Shown here: one piece after another, positions 49,048 to 57,278 of the stretch
Position numbering within the stretch: the first letter of the stretch is position 1
Layout: every line of letters starts with the position of its first letter
DNA from: UMGS1840 sp045661305
GTDB taxonomy: Bacteria > Bacillota > Clostridia > UMGS1840
DNA: 59,694 nt
Direction: 5' to 3'
Assembly (NCBI GenBank): GCA_045661305.1
Contig: JAZRFJ010000042.1
Location: 1 to 59,694, forward strand
Position numbers and translations under genes: made by a program
Notes under the pieces: model-generated
What the model saw: only the letters and a program-made list of their open reading frames with translations
What the model was told of the DNA's origin: nothing
Database searches by the model: none

Positions 49048-50484
49048 CTATTTCTTCCATGTTTTAAATGAAAACAGAACAAGAATAGGGAATATCTCAA
49101 GTCTTCCGACTATCATCGCAAAGGTAAGTATCAGTGTTGACAAAGGTGAAAAGATAGAAAAATTACAAGTAGGACCTACCTGTGAGAGTCCTGGACCAAT
49201 ATTTCCCATTGTGGCGACAACAGCGGTAAAGTTTGTTGTGAAATCAAAGCCATCAAGACTTATAATTAAAAAAACAACAGCGTATATAAGCATATATGAA
49301 ATAAAATACACATTTATTCCTCTTAGTGTTTCGTGTTCAAGAGGTTTTCCGCAAAATTTAACCTTAATCATACTCTTAGGGTGTGCAAGAATTTTTACTT
49401 CTTTTACAATACTTTTTGCAAGAATCATAATTCTTGAAACCTTCATTCCACCCCCTGTACTTCCTGCACAAGCTCCGCAGAACATAAGAAGCACAAGAAT
49501 TGCTTTTGAAAACTCGGGCCAAAGGTCAAAATCTGCCGTTGAATATCCTGTTGTTGTAATTATAGATGCAACCTGAAAAAAGCTTTTTTCTATTGCTTCT
49601 CTTATTGTAGGATACATATCTTTTATATTAAAAAATATAAGCGAAACAGATGTTAATATTATTCCGATATAACACAAAACTTCTTCCATTTTTATTGCAT
49701 TTTTAAATTTTCTTAATAACAGAAGATAATAAAACGAAAAATCAATTCCGAAAATTATCATAAAAATTGTGATAACATTTTGTGTATATGAAGAATATTC
49801 TGCTATACCTGAATTTACTATACCAAAACCACCTGTACCGGCAGTTCCGAAAGAAAGCGTTATTGATTCAAACCAATTAAGTTCTCCTAAACGAAGGAAA
49901 ACAATTTCAAGTAAAGTGAGAAATATATATATTCCATAAAGAATTTTTGCAGTATGGCTTACTCTTGGAACAAGCTTTGAAACTGTATGGCCCGGACTTT
50001 CTGCCTTAATCATAAAAAAGTTACTTCCGCTTGACATAGGAAGAATAGCGACAAGAAAGACTATAACTCCCATTCCGCCAATAAAGTGTGTAAAGCTTCT
50101 CCAGAAAATAACACACTTAGGTATGATATCAAGATTGGGAATTACAGATGCACCTGTTGTTGTAAAGCCCGATGCAGTTTCAAAAAGTGCTTTTATAAAA
50201 TTTGGTATTGCACCTGTAAGCACAAAAGGAATTGCTCCTAAAATACTTATAACAATCCAACTTAGAGCAACGATAACAAAGCCTTCTTTTGCAAACATAT
50301 TTGCATTTTTAGGTTTTTTGAATGTAAGAGGTAACCCAATTAAAAAACATATTAATGAACATATTAAAAATGCCCATTTTGATGTTTCGGAATAAATAAT
50401 TCCACACAAAAAGGGGAGAAGCATACATGCTCCTTCTATATTGATTACCCATCCTAAAATATATGATATAATTTTATAGTTCAT
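49048..50484 (-). CDS. trkH: Potassium uptake channel subunit TrkH/KtrB
   Basis: 478-residue membrane protein of the SKT family with four pore repeats. Selectivity-filter-like segments include SGFTTTGASV, GTAGTGGFG, TTGYSTADF and MGNIGPGLSQVGP. It imports potassium with the RCK subunit TrkA encoded 19 bp upstream. AAAAGG before the ATG. Trk versus Ktr type cannot be settled from motifs alone, but the two-RCK TrkA partner favours Trk. Confidence 0.94.
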   Translation of the reverse strand: MNYKIISYILGWVINIEGACMLLPFLCGIIYSETSKWAFLICSLICFLIGLPLTFKKPKNANMFAKEGFVIVALSWIVISILGAIPFVLTGAIPNFIKALFETASGFTTTGASVIPNLDIIPKCVIFWRSFTHFIGGMGVIVFLVAILPMSSGSNFFMIKAESPGHTVSKLVPRVSHTAKILYGIYIFLTLLEIVFLRLGELNWFESITLSFGTAGTGGFGIVNSGIAEYSSYTQNVITIFMIIFGIDFSFYYLLLLRKFKNAIKMEEVLCYIGIILTSVSLIFFNIKDMYPTIREAIEKSFFQVASIITTTGYSTADFDLWPEFSKAILVLLMFCGACAGSTGGGMKVSRIMILAKSIVKEVKILAHPKSMIKVKFCGKPLEHETLRGINVYFISYMLIYAVVFLIISLDGFDFTTNFTAVVATMGNIGPGLSQVGPTCNFSIFSPLSTLILTFAMIVGRLEIFPILVLFSFKTWKK

Positions 50485-50503
50485 TATTTTCTACCTTTTA
50501 TAT

Positions 50504-51862
50504 TTATTTCAAAATATCTCTTATATCTTTAAATCCCTTATTTGTAGTAACAATAACAACTGTATCATTTGCAAGGATTTTATCTTTACCATTAGGAATA
50601 ATTATATTTCCGTTTCTATTGATACATGCGATAATAATGTTATCTTTTAAGGAAAGTTCCTCAATAGTTTTATTTGAAACAGGGGAATTTTTGTTTATAC
50701 TAAATTCAAGTGCTTCAGCTTTTCCATCTAAAATGTAATGCATAGTTTCTATGTTACACTCAAGAGAATTGTTCATTGCACGCACATATCTTACAACATA
50801 TTCTGCTGCAATATCGTTAGGATAAATTATTGTATCAAGTCCTAAATTGCTTATTACCTCATCGTAGGATATACGATTTATTTTTGTTATGACTTTACCG
50901 TTTGTTTTTGTTTTTGCATACAGTGACAGAAGAACATTTTCTTCGTCTATATTTGTAAGTGCAACAAAAGATTCTGCGCTTTCAAGTCCTTCTTCTAAAA
51001 GAAGTGTATTCTCTGTTCCGTCACCATTTATAATAGCAGCTTTAGGAATAAGGGTACAAAGCTGCTCGCATCTTGATAAATTCTGTTCGATAATTTTGAC
51101 ATCAATTCCTGATTTTATAAGCATATTAGCAAGGTACACAGCAGTTGTTCCGCCGCCTACAATTGTTGTATCGTTAACTTTATTTGTCTTTATTCCTATT
51201 TTTTTAATAAAATCAGAAGCATTTTTGATTGAAGCAACAATACTTATATAATCGCCTGATTTTAATACAAAATCACCGCCTGGAATAAACGCCTGACTTC
51301 CTCTCTCAACACCGCAGACAATAACATCACATGAGATTTTTTGACGCATTTCACAAAGTTTTAGATTATCTAAGACAGAGTCAGATGGTATTCTGAATTT
51401 TAATATTTCTATTCTGCCTTTTGCAAAAGTATCAACCTGAATTGCTGACGGAAATCTTAAGGCTCTTGCGATTTCAGATGCAGTTGTGTATTCAGGATTA
51501 ATAATCATTGCAAGTCCTAAGTCTTCTTTAAAAAATTGTATTTCATTTTTATACTCCGGATTTCTTACTCTTGCGATAGTGCTGCATTTACCAAGTTTTC
51601 TTGCAATAAGACAAATAAGAAGATTTATCTCGTCAGAACCTGTTACGGCTATAAGCACATCAGTATTTTCAACGCCTGCTTCTGTAAGCGTTTCAAGGTT
51701 AGCTCCGCTTCCTAATATACCTTTTACATCATAAGTGTTTACAACATCAGAAAGCACATTATGTCTTGTATCAATAGCAGTTAAATTATGATTTTCTTCA
51801 CGGCTGAGTCTTTCAACAAGCTTAATGCCTATTTTTCCCATACCAACAACAGTTATATTCAT
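50504..51862 (-). CDS. trkA: Trk system potassium uptake regulatory protein TrkA
   Basis: 452 residues made of two RCK modules, each with an NAD-binding Rossmann fold (VVGMGKIGIKLVERL at 5-19 and IVGGGTTAVYLANML near 234) followed by a TrkA-C domain. Peripheral membrane protein that gates TrkH in response to NAD(H)/ATP or second messengers such as c-di-AMP. First gene of the trkA-trkH-cysK unit, with a well-formed promoter. Confidence 0.95.
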   Translation of the reverse strand: MNITVVGMGKIGIKLVERLSREENHNLTAIDTRHNVLSDVVNTYDVKGILGSGANLETLTEAGVENTDVLIAVTGSDEINLLICLIARKLGKCSTIARVRNPEYKNEIQFFKEDLGLAMIINPEYTTASEIARALRFPSAIQVDTFAKGRIEILKFRIPSDSVLDNLKLCEMRQKISCDVIVCGVERGSQAFIPGGDFVLKSGDYISIVASIKNASDFIKKIGIKTNKVNDTTIVGGGTTAVYLANMLIKSGIDVKIIEQNLSRCEQLCTLIPKAAIINGDGTENTLLLEEGLESAESFVALTNIDEENVLLSLYAKTKTNGKVITKINRISYDEVISNLGLDTIIYPNDIAAEYVVRYVRAMNNSLECNIETMHYILDGKAEALEFSINKNSPVSNKTIEELSLKDNIIIACINRNGNIIIPNGKDKILANDTVVIVTTNKGFKDIRDILK

Positions 51863-51895
51863 ATTTTAATCTCCGTTTTTTAGTAATAATATACT

Positions 51896-51924
51896 ATTAT
51901 AACACTTTTGATTATTTTAGTCAA
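51896..51924 (-). promoter_or_regulatory. Promoter of trkA-trkH-cysK
   Basis: Minus-strand TTGACT (51919-51924), 17-bp spacer, TATAAT (51896-51901). Confidence 0.75.
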
Positions 51925-51981
51925 TCATATATGGATATTTTTTATTTATTTTTATTTTTTAAAATTAAAACACATAAATAC

Positions 51982-52010
51982 TTGAATTTTTATACTTTAT
52001 CTGCTATAAT
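51982..52010 (+). promoter_or_regulatory. Promoter of the MFS permease
   Basis: TTGAAT (51982-51987), 17-bp spacer, TATAAT (52005-52010). Confidence 0.65.
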
Positions 52011-52051
52011 ATGCTGGATTTGTAAAAAAATGTTTTTTTCGGAGGAATTTT

Positions 52052-53290
52052 ATGTCAGCAGTGAATTATAAATGGACAAAGTATGCGTGTTATTATTCAT
52101 GTCTATCGTCTTCAGCCGTATTCGTGTTACCACCCATGCTTTTTGCAGGGTTTAATAAAATGTATAATGTATCTTACACTTTACTGGGAACCTTAGTGCT
52201 TGTGAATTTTTTTACACAGCTTATTGTTGATTTGATTTTCACATTTTTTTCGAAGCATTTTAATATTAAAATTACAATAAAGCTAATGCCTCTTTTAGCA
52301 TCTATAGGATTGATTATTTATGCACTTGTACCCTTTTTATTTAAAGGCTTTGAATATTTGGGATTGTTGGTAGGAACTTTTGTGTTTTCAGCAGCAGGGG
52401 GATTAGGTGAAGTGTTATTAAGTCCGACAGTTGCGGCAATTCCGTCAGATACTCCCGAAAAAGATATGAGTACCCTTCATTCACTCTATGGATATGGTGT
52501 TTCAGCAGTTGTCATTATAAGCAGTATTTTTATAAAGCTCTTTAGTGTTGAAAAATGGATGTTTCTGGTACTTCTTTTTTCAATGCTTCCATTAATTAGT
52601 TTTTCGTTTTTCTGTCTTGTTCCGTTACCAAATTTGGATTTATCGTCACAAAAAGTTCAAGCAAAACATAAAAATAAAAACAAAATTCTCTTTTTGTGCA
52701 CTTTATGTATTTTTCTTGGCGGTGCTGCTGAAGTTACAATGACAAACTGGATTTCAGTTTTTGCTCAGAATGCACTTAAAATTCCTAAATTAATAGGGGA
52801 TATTGCAGGAATGTTAAGCTTTGCAATTTTACTTGCATTATCAAGAACATTTTATGCCAAATATGGAAAAAATATTTTAAATGTCTTAAACTATGGAATG
52901 ATAGGTGCAGCAGTTTGCTATATTATTGTTGCATTTTCAACAAATTCCGTTGTTTCACTCGTGGCTTGTGTTATGATTGGAATATTTACTGCTATGTTGT
53001 GGCCAGGCACACTTATCTTAATGGAAGAAAAACTTCCGGGTGTTGGTGTAGCTGCATACGCTCTTATGGCTTCAGGAGGTGATTTAGGTGCATCAATCGC
53101 ACCGCAGTTAGTAGGCATTGTTGTCGATGCTGTAAGTCAAAACCCTGTTTTAAACTATCCTCTCATTAATTTAAGAATGACTCCCGAACAAATCGGTATG
53201 AAAGCGGGAATGCTTTGTGCAGCAGTTTTTCCCATTTTAGGTGTTGTTCTGACCTTTTATATGAAGAAGTTTTTTTCAAAAAATACATAA
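52052..53290 (+). CDS. MFS permease, sugar/fucose permease-like
   Basis: 412 residues with 12 membrane segments. SAAGGLGEVLLSPTVAAIPSD in segment 4-5, DMSTLHSLYGYG in segment 5 and FLGGAAEVTMTNWISVF at segment 7 match the FucP-like and related Clostridial MFS sugar permeases. The second half has GGDLGASIAPQLVG. The substrate is not predictable. Single gene with its own promoter; CGGAGG precedes the ATG. Confidence 0.82.
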   Translation: MSAVNYKWTKYACYYSCLSSSAVFVLPPMLFAGFNKMYNVSYTLLGTLVLVNFFTQLIVDLIFTFFSKHFNIKITIKLMPLLASIGLIIYALVPFLFKGFEYLGLLVGTFVFSAAGGLGEVLLSPTVAAIPSDTPEKDMSTLHSLYGYGVSAVVIISSIFIKLFSVEKWMFLVLLFSMLPLISFSFFCLVPLPNLDLSSQKVQAKHKNKNKILFLCTLCIFLGGAAEVTMTNWISVFAQNALKIPKLIGDIAGMLSFAILLALSRTFYAKYGKNILNVLNYGMIGAAVCYIIVAFSTNSVVSLVACVMIGIFTAMLWPGTLILMEEKLPGVGVAAYALMASGGDLGASIAPQLVGIVVDAVSQNPVLNYPLINLRMTPEQIGMKAGMLCAAVFPILGVVLTFYMKKFFSKNT

Positions 53291-53388
53291 AAATTGTATA
53301 TTGTATATAAATTCAAAAATGCGATAATTGTATTTTTTTGTCATATATGCTATTTATTTAAAAAATACTAAAAAAAAACAAAAAAGAT

Positions 53389-53417
53389 TTGATTTTTTAG
53401 AAAATATGTAGTATAAT
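53389..53417 (+). promoter_or_regulatory. Promoter of fba
   Basis: TTGATT (53389-53394), 17-bp spacer, TATAAT (53412-53417). Confidence 0.65.
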
Positions 53418-53469
53418 ATACTTTAGTAAATGTTAATTTTAAAATATAACAATTTTGGAGGAAAAAATT

Positions 53470-54333
53470 ATGTTAGTATCTGCAAAAGAAATGTTGGATA
53501 AGGCTAAGGCTGGAAAATATGCTGTTGGTCAGTTCAATATCAACAATCTTGAATGGGCTAAAAACATTCTTATTACAGCACAGGAATGTAATTCACCTGT
53601 TATTTTGGGTGTATCAGAAGGTGCAGGGAAGTACATGGCAGGGTACAAAACAATTGTAGGCATGGTAAAAGGTATGATTGAACACCTTAATATTACTGTT
53701 CCTGTTGCAATTCATCTTGACCATGGTAGCTTTGATGCTGCACTTGAATGTATTGATGCAGGATTTTCTTCTGTAATGTTCGACGGTTCACATTATGCTA
53801 TCGAAGAAAATATTGAAAAAACAAAAGAAATTATCAGAATAGCTAAAGAAAACGGTGTTTCTGTTGAAGCTGAAGTTGGTGCAATCGGCGGTGAAGAAGA
53901 CGGTGTTGTAGGAAACGGTGAATTTGCAGATCCTAATGAATGTAAAATGATTGCTGATTTAGGTGTAGACATGCTCGCTGCTGGAATCGGTAACATTCAC
54001 GGTAAATATCCGGAAAACTGGAACGGTCTTAACTTTGAAGTTTTGGCTGAAGTTCAGAAGCTTACAGGAAAAATGCCACTCGTTCTTCACGGCGGCACAG
54101 GTATCCCTGATGAAATGATTAAAGAAGCAATTTCACTTGGTGTATCAAAAATCAATGTTAATACTGAATGTCAGATTGTATTTGCAGAAGCTACAAGAAA
54201 ATATATTGAAGAGGGTAAAGATTTACAGGGTAAAGGCTTTGACCCAAGAAAGCTCCTCGCTCCTGGTTGTGATGCTATAAGAGCTAAAGTTAAAGAAAAA
54301 ATGGAAATCTTTGGTTCAATAAATAAAGCATAA
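53470..54333 (+). CDS. fba: Class II fructose-bisphosphate aldolase
   Basis: 287 residues, zinc-dependent cleavage of fructose 1,6-bisphosphate in glycolysis. The start is the ATG eight bases after GGAGG (the TTG at 53455 is part of the leader). VGQFNINNLEW at the start, zinc ligands in LDHG (near 80-84) and in the histidines of GIGNIHG and LHGGTG, EAEVGAIGGEEDG, and NVNTE are typical of the Fba/GatY family. A small terminator-like hairpin follows. Confidence 0.96.
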   Translation: MLVSAKEMLDKAKAGKYAVGQFNINNLEWAKNILITAQECNSPVILGVSEGAGKYMAGYKTIVGMVKGMIEHLNITVPVAIHLDHGSFDAALECIDAGFSSVMFDGSHYAIEENIEKTKEIIRIAKENGVSVEAEVGAIGGEEDGVVGNGEFADPNECKMIADLGVDMLAAGIGNIHGKYPENWNGLNFEVLAEVQKLTGKMPLVLHGGTGIPDEMIKEAISLGVSKINVNTECQIVFAEATRKYIEEGKDLQGKGFDPRKLLAPGCDAIRAKVKEKMEIFGSINKA

Positions 54334-54359
54334 TTGATTTTGTAATATAATGTTCTATC

Positions 54360-54391
54360 AAAGGGAATCCGTATTTTTACGTATTCCTTTT
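54360..54391 (+). terminator. Terminator after fba
   Basis: AAAGGGAAT and ATTCCTTTT with an inner GTA/TAC, followed by TGTG; a moderate hairpin with a short T-run. Confidence 0.55.
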
Positions 54392-54424
54392 GTGTTATAC
54401 TTTTATAAATCTGGAGGAAAAATT

Positions 54425-54697
54425 ATGGTAAAAGCAGTTGTAAGTGTTATGGGAAAGGATAAGACAGGAATTATATATAATGTAACAAAAGTTTTATTTG
54501 AAAATAATATTAATATTCTTGATATTTCTCAGACAATAATGCAGGATGTATTTACAATGGTAATGCTTGTAGATGTTAACGATTCAAAAATTGATTTTAA
54601 AGAATTAGTTGAAAAATTAAGAATTACCGGTGAAGAAATCGGGGTTGATATCAAAGTATGTCATGAGGAAATTTTCAACTCAATGCATAGAATATAA
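54425..54697 (+). CDS. ACT domain protein (UPF0237)
   Basis: 90 residues starting at the ATG with GGAGG upstream (an ATG at 54350 lies in the fba terminator). MVKAVVSVMGKDKTGIIYNVTKVL is the ACT beta-alpha-beta pattern of the UPF0237 group, related to glycine-cleavage regulators (GcvR-like). Single ACT domains bind amino acids or similar ligands. It is followed 28 bp later by a UPF0210 gene, a pairing conserved in many Firmicutes; the joint function is unknown. Confidence 0.9.
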   Translation: MVKAVVSVMGKDKTGIIYNVTKVLFENNINILDISQTIMQDVFTMVMLVDVNDSKIDFKELVEKLRITGEEIGVDIKVCHEEIFNSMHRI

Positions 54698-54725
54698 GTG
54701 AAGTATAAAAAAGGAGGCTTATTTT

Positions 54726-56084
54726 ATGCTCAGTAATTTAGAAATTTTAGAAACTCTTGACATGATAAATAAGGATAATCTTGATGTAAGAACTGTTACA
54801 ATGGGAATTTCCTTGCGTGATTGTTGTGATAGTGACCCGAAAATTGCATGTCAGAAAATTTATGATAAAATAACAAAAAAAGCACAACACCTTGTTAGTA
54901 CAGCTTCAGATATTGAAAATGAACTTGGAATACCGATTGTAAACAAAAGAATTTCAGTAACACCTATTTCAATCATTGCAGAAAGTTCTAAAACTGATAA
55001 CTATGCTTGTTTTGCACACGCATTGCAAAAAGCAGCTGATGAAGTCGGAGTTAATTTTTTAGGCGGTTTTTCTGCACTTGTACATAAAGGCTGTACAAAA
55101 GGCGATGAAATTCTTATAAAATCAATACCGGAAGCTTTAAGCACAACAAGAAATATATGTTCAAGTGTTAATGTTGCTTCAACAAAAACAGGTCTTAATA
55201 TGAATGCTGTTAAACAGATGGGAGAAACAATAAAAACACTTTCAGAGCTTACTAAAGATGAAGACGGGATAGGGTGTGCAAAGCTTGTTGTTTTTGCAAA
55301 TGCCGTTGAAGATAATCCGTTTATGGCAGGTGCATTTCATGGTATAGGAGAGCCTGAATGTGTTATTAATGTTGGTGTTTCAGGACCGGGAGTTGTTCAT
55401 GCTGCACTAAAAAAAGTTAAGGGTGCAGATTTTGAAACCGTTGCTGAAACTATTAAAAAGACAGCTTTTAAAATTACAAGAACAGGCTTTTTAGTTGCAA
55501 ACGAAGCTGCAAAAAGACTTAATGTTCCATTTGGTATTGTTGATTTAAGTTTAGCACCTACACCTGCAATCGGTGACAGCGTTGCAAGAATTTTAGAAGA
55601 AATGGGATTGGAGCATTGTGGAATACATGGAACAACGGCAGCACTTGCACTCCTTAACGATGCTGTAAAAAAAGGCGGACTTTTTGCAAGCTCTTATGTT
55701 GGTGGACTTTCAGGAGCATTTATTCCTGTATCAGAGGATGAAGGCATGATTGAAGCAGCATCAATCGGTGCATTATCCTTAGATAAGTTAGAGGCTATGA
55801 CATGTGTATGTTCAGTTGGACTTGATATGATTGCAGTTCCTGGTGATACACCTGCTTCAACAATTTCTGCAATTATTGCTGATGAAGCGGCAATAGGTGT
55901 TGTAAACCAAAAAACTACTGCTGTGCGTGTTATTCCGGCAATAGGAAAAAAAGAAGGCGAATTTGTTGAATTTGGCGGACTTCTCGGAAGAGCACCTGTT
56001 ATGAAAGTGAGTAAATATTCAAGTGAAGAATTTATAAACAGAGGCGGAAGAATTCCTGCGCCTATGCAGTCACTTAAAAATTAA
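54726..56084 (+). CDS. UPF0210 (DUF711, PFL-like) family protein
   Basis: 452 residues, cytoplasmic. MLSNLEILETLDMINKDNLDVRTVTMGISL, FLGGFSALVHKGCT, VNVASTKTGLNMNAV, DLSLAPTPAIGDSVA and ICSVGLDMIAVPGDTPA-type segments (here CVCSVGLDMIAVPGDTP near 360) are hallmarks of the family. It is distantly related to pyruvate formate-lyase/ribonucleotide reductase barrels but no glycyl radical motif is seen. Function unknown. AGGAGG precedes the ATG; operon with the ACT protein. Confidence 0.93.
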   Translation: MLSNLEILETLDMINKDNLDVRTVTMGISLRDCCDSDPKIACQKIYDKITKKAQHLVSTASDIENELGIPIVNKRISVTPISIIAESSKTDNYACFAHALQKAADEVGVNFLGGFSALVHKGCTKGDEILIKSIPEALSTTRNICSSVNVASTKTGLNMNAVKQMGETIKTLSELTKDEDGIGCAKLVVFANAVEDNPFMAGAFHGIGEPECVINVGVSGPGVVHAALKKVKGADFETVAETIKKTAFKITRTGFLVANEAAKRLNVPFGIVDLSLAPTPAIGDSVARILEEMGLEHCGIHGTTAALALLNDAVKKGGLFASSYVGGLSGAFIPVSEDEGMIEAASIGALSLDKLEAMTCVCSVGLDMIAVPGDTPASTISAIIADEAAIGVVNQKTTAVRVIPAIGKKEGEFVEFGGLLGRAPVMKVSKYSSEEFINRGGRIPAPMQSLKN

Positions 56085-56088
56085 GTAT

Positions 56089-56295
56089 AAGGGACTGTGA
56101 CAAAATGCACAGACCGCATAAAGCTTTTTAAATATAAGTAGCCATTTCGCCAACTTATGAGTAATAAGTAAAACTAATACCGCTTTATGCTACGCACAAA
56201 CTTCGCCTCTCGCTGTATACACATACAGCTTCGGGTCACCCAAAGCTTACGCTTTGGCTCAGTTTGTCCGTTCTGCACTATTTTCTCTTCGTCCC
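56089..56295. repeat. Hairpin-rich intergenic repeat after the UPF0210 gene
   Basis: Starts with AAGGGACTGTGACAAAATGC, close to the arm of the next hairpin. Contains GCATAAAGC/GCTTTATGC (56116-56124 with 56182-56190) enclosing ACTTAT/ATAAGT (56153-56169), then GCTGTAT/ATACAGC (56212-56229, ACAC loop) and CCAAAGC/GCTTTGG (56240-56257, TTAC loop). Near the end GTCC...GCACTATTTTCTC...GTCCC loosely mirrors the start. No gene. Resembles the hairpin arrays at 31 kb in style, not in sequence. Confidence 0.65.
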
Positions 56296-56343
56296 AAAGA
56301 GGCTGTGACAAAATGTTTTCATTCTTGTCACAGCCTCTTTTTT
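56296..56343. terminator. Bidirectional terminator between the UPF0210 gene and dus
   Basis: AAAGAGGCTGTGACAA and TTGTCACAGCCTCTTT, a perfect 16-bp stem with a T-run, between convergent genes. Sequence is similar to 31466-31510 and to the start of the preceding repeat. Confidence 0.9.
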
Positions 56344-57274
56344 ACAAATATTTACAAATTAAATTCTTTATATCATTAAGGTTATTTGCCTTTGCACATA
56401 AGATTTTCGCATCCCGGTTCATTTTAAAATGATTCATATAATAAAGCATTAAGGCTCTTGCACTTTTTACATCACCATCTCCGGAATTTACAAGATTTTC
56501 AACTTGTTCATACATTTGCGTAAGACCATCTTTTAAATCAGCTTTAAAAGACGGATTAAGAATTTCTTTTACTATAAAAGGATTTCCAAGAGAAGCTCTT
56601 CCAACCATTACGCCATCACAATTTGTTTCTTCACGCATTATTTTATAGCTTTTATTATCTACTACATCTCCGTTTCCGATTACAGGAATTGTAAGTGCGT
56701 CTTTTACAGCTTTTATATAGCTTCTGTCACATTTTCCGCTATATTGCATATCTCTTGTTCTTCCGTGAACAGTAACAAAATCTGCTCCACCAGCCTCAGC
56801 AAGCAGGGCACATTTTACGACATTGTCATTATTCCAATCATACCCGATTCTCAATTTAACACTAAGAGTCACAGAAGTGTTTTTTCTTATTTCGTGAACA
56901 ATCTTATAAATTAGATGCGGATTTAACATAAGTGACGAGCCATCACCGTTTTTGTAAACTTTTGGTGCAGGGCATCCGCAGTTTATATCTATCATATCAA
57001 AACCAAGATTTTCAACAATCTGTGCTCCCTTTACCATAACATCAGGTTCATGACCAAATATCTGAACGGAAAGGGGAGTATCAGTTTGGGATGTTTTTAA
57101 AAGCTGATATGTTTTTTTGTCTTTAAAGCACAATGCTTTTGCACTAACCATTTCAGAAAAAGTCAAGAATGCTCCGTTTTTTCTTAAAGTTTCTCTGAAA
57201 TGAAGATTTGTAAATCCTGCCATGGGTGCAACCACGACAGGATTTTTTTCTAAAATATTATAGATGTTTTTCAT
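56342..57274 (-). CDS. dus: tRNA-dihydrouridine synthase (DusB-like)
   Basis: 310-residue FMN enzyme that reduces uridines in the tRNA D loop. VVAPMAGFTN at the start, catalytic Cys in DINCGCPAPKV (near residue 97), GDGSSLM, KLRIGYDW, VHGRTRDMQYSG and GNGDVVD are family motifs. It begins only four bases after the valS stop with no strong ribosome binding site of its own, suggesting translational coupling. Confidence 0.95.
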   Translation of the reverse strand: MKNIYNILEKNPVVVAPMAGFTNLHFRETLRKNGAFLTFSEMVSAKALCFKDKKTYQLLKTSQTDTPLSVQIFGHEPDVMVKGAQIVENLGFDMIDINCGCPAPKVYKNGDGSSLMLNPHLIYKIVHEIRKNTSVTLSVKLRIGYDWNNDNVVKCALLAEAGGADFVTVHGRTRDMQYSGKCDRSYIKAVKDALTIPVIGNGDVVDNKSYKIMREETNCDGVMVGRASLGNPFIVKEILNPSFKADLKDGLTQMYEQVENLVNSGDGDVKSARALMLYYMNHFKMNRDAKILCAKANNLNDIKNLICKYL

Positions 57275-57278
57275 ATTT

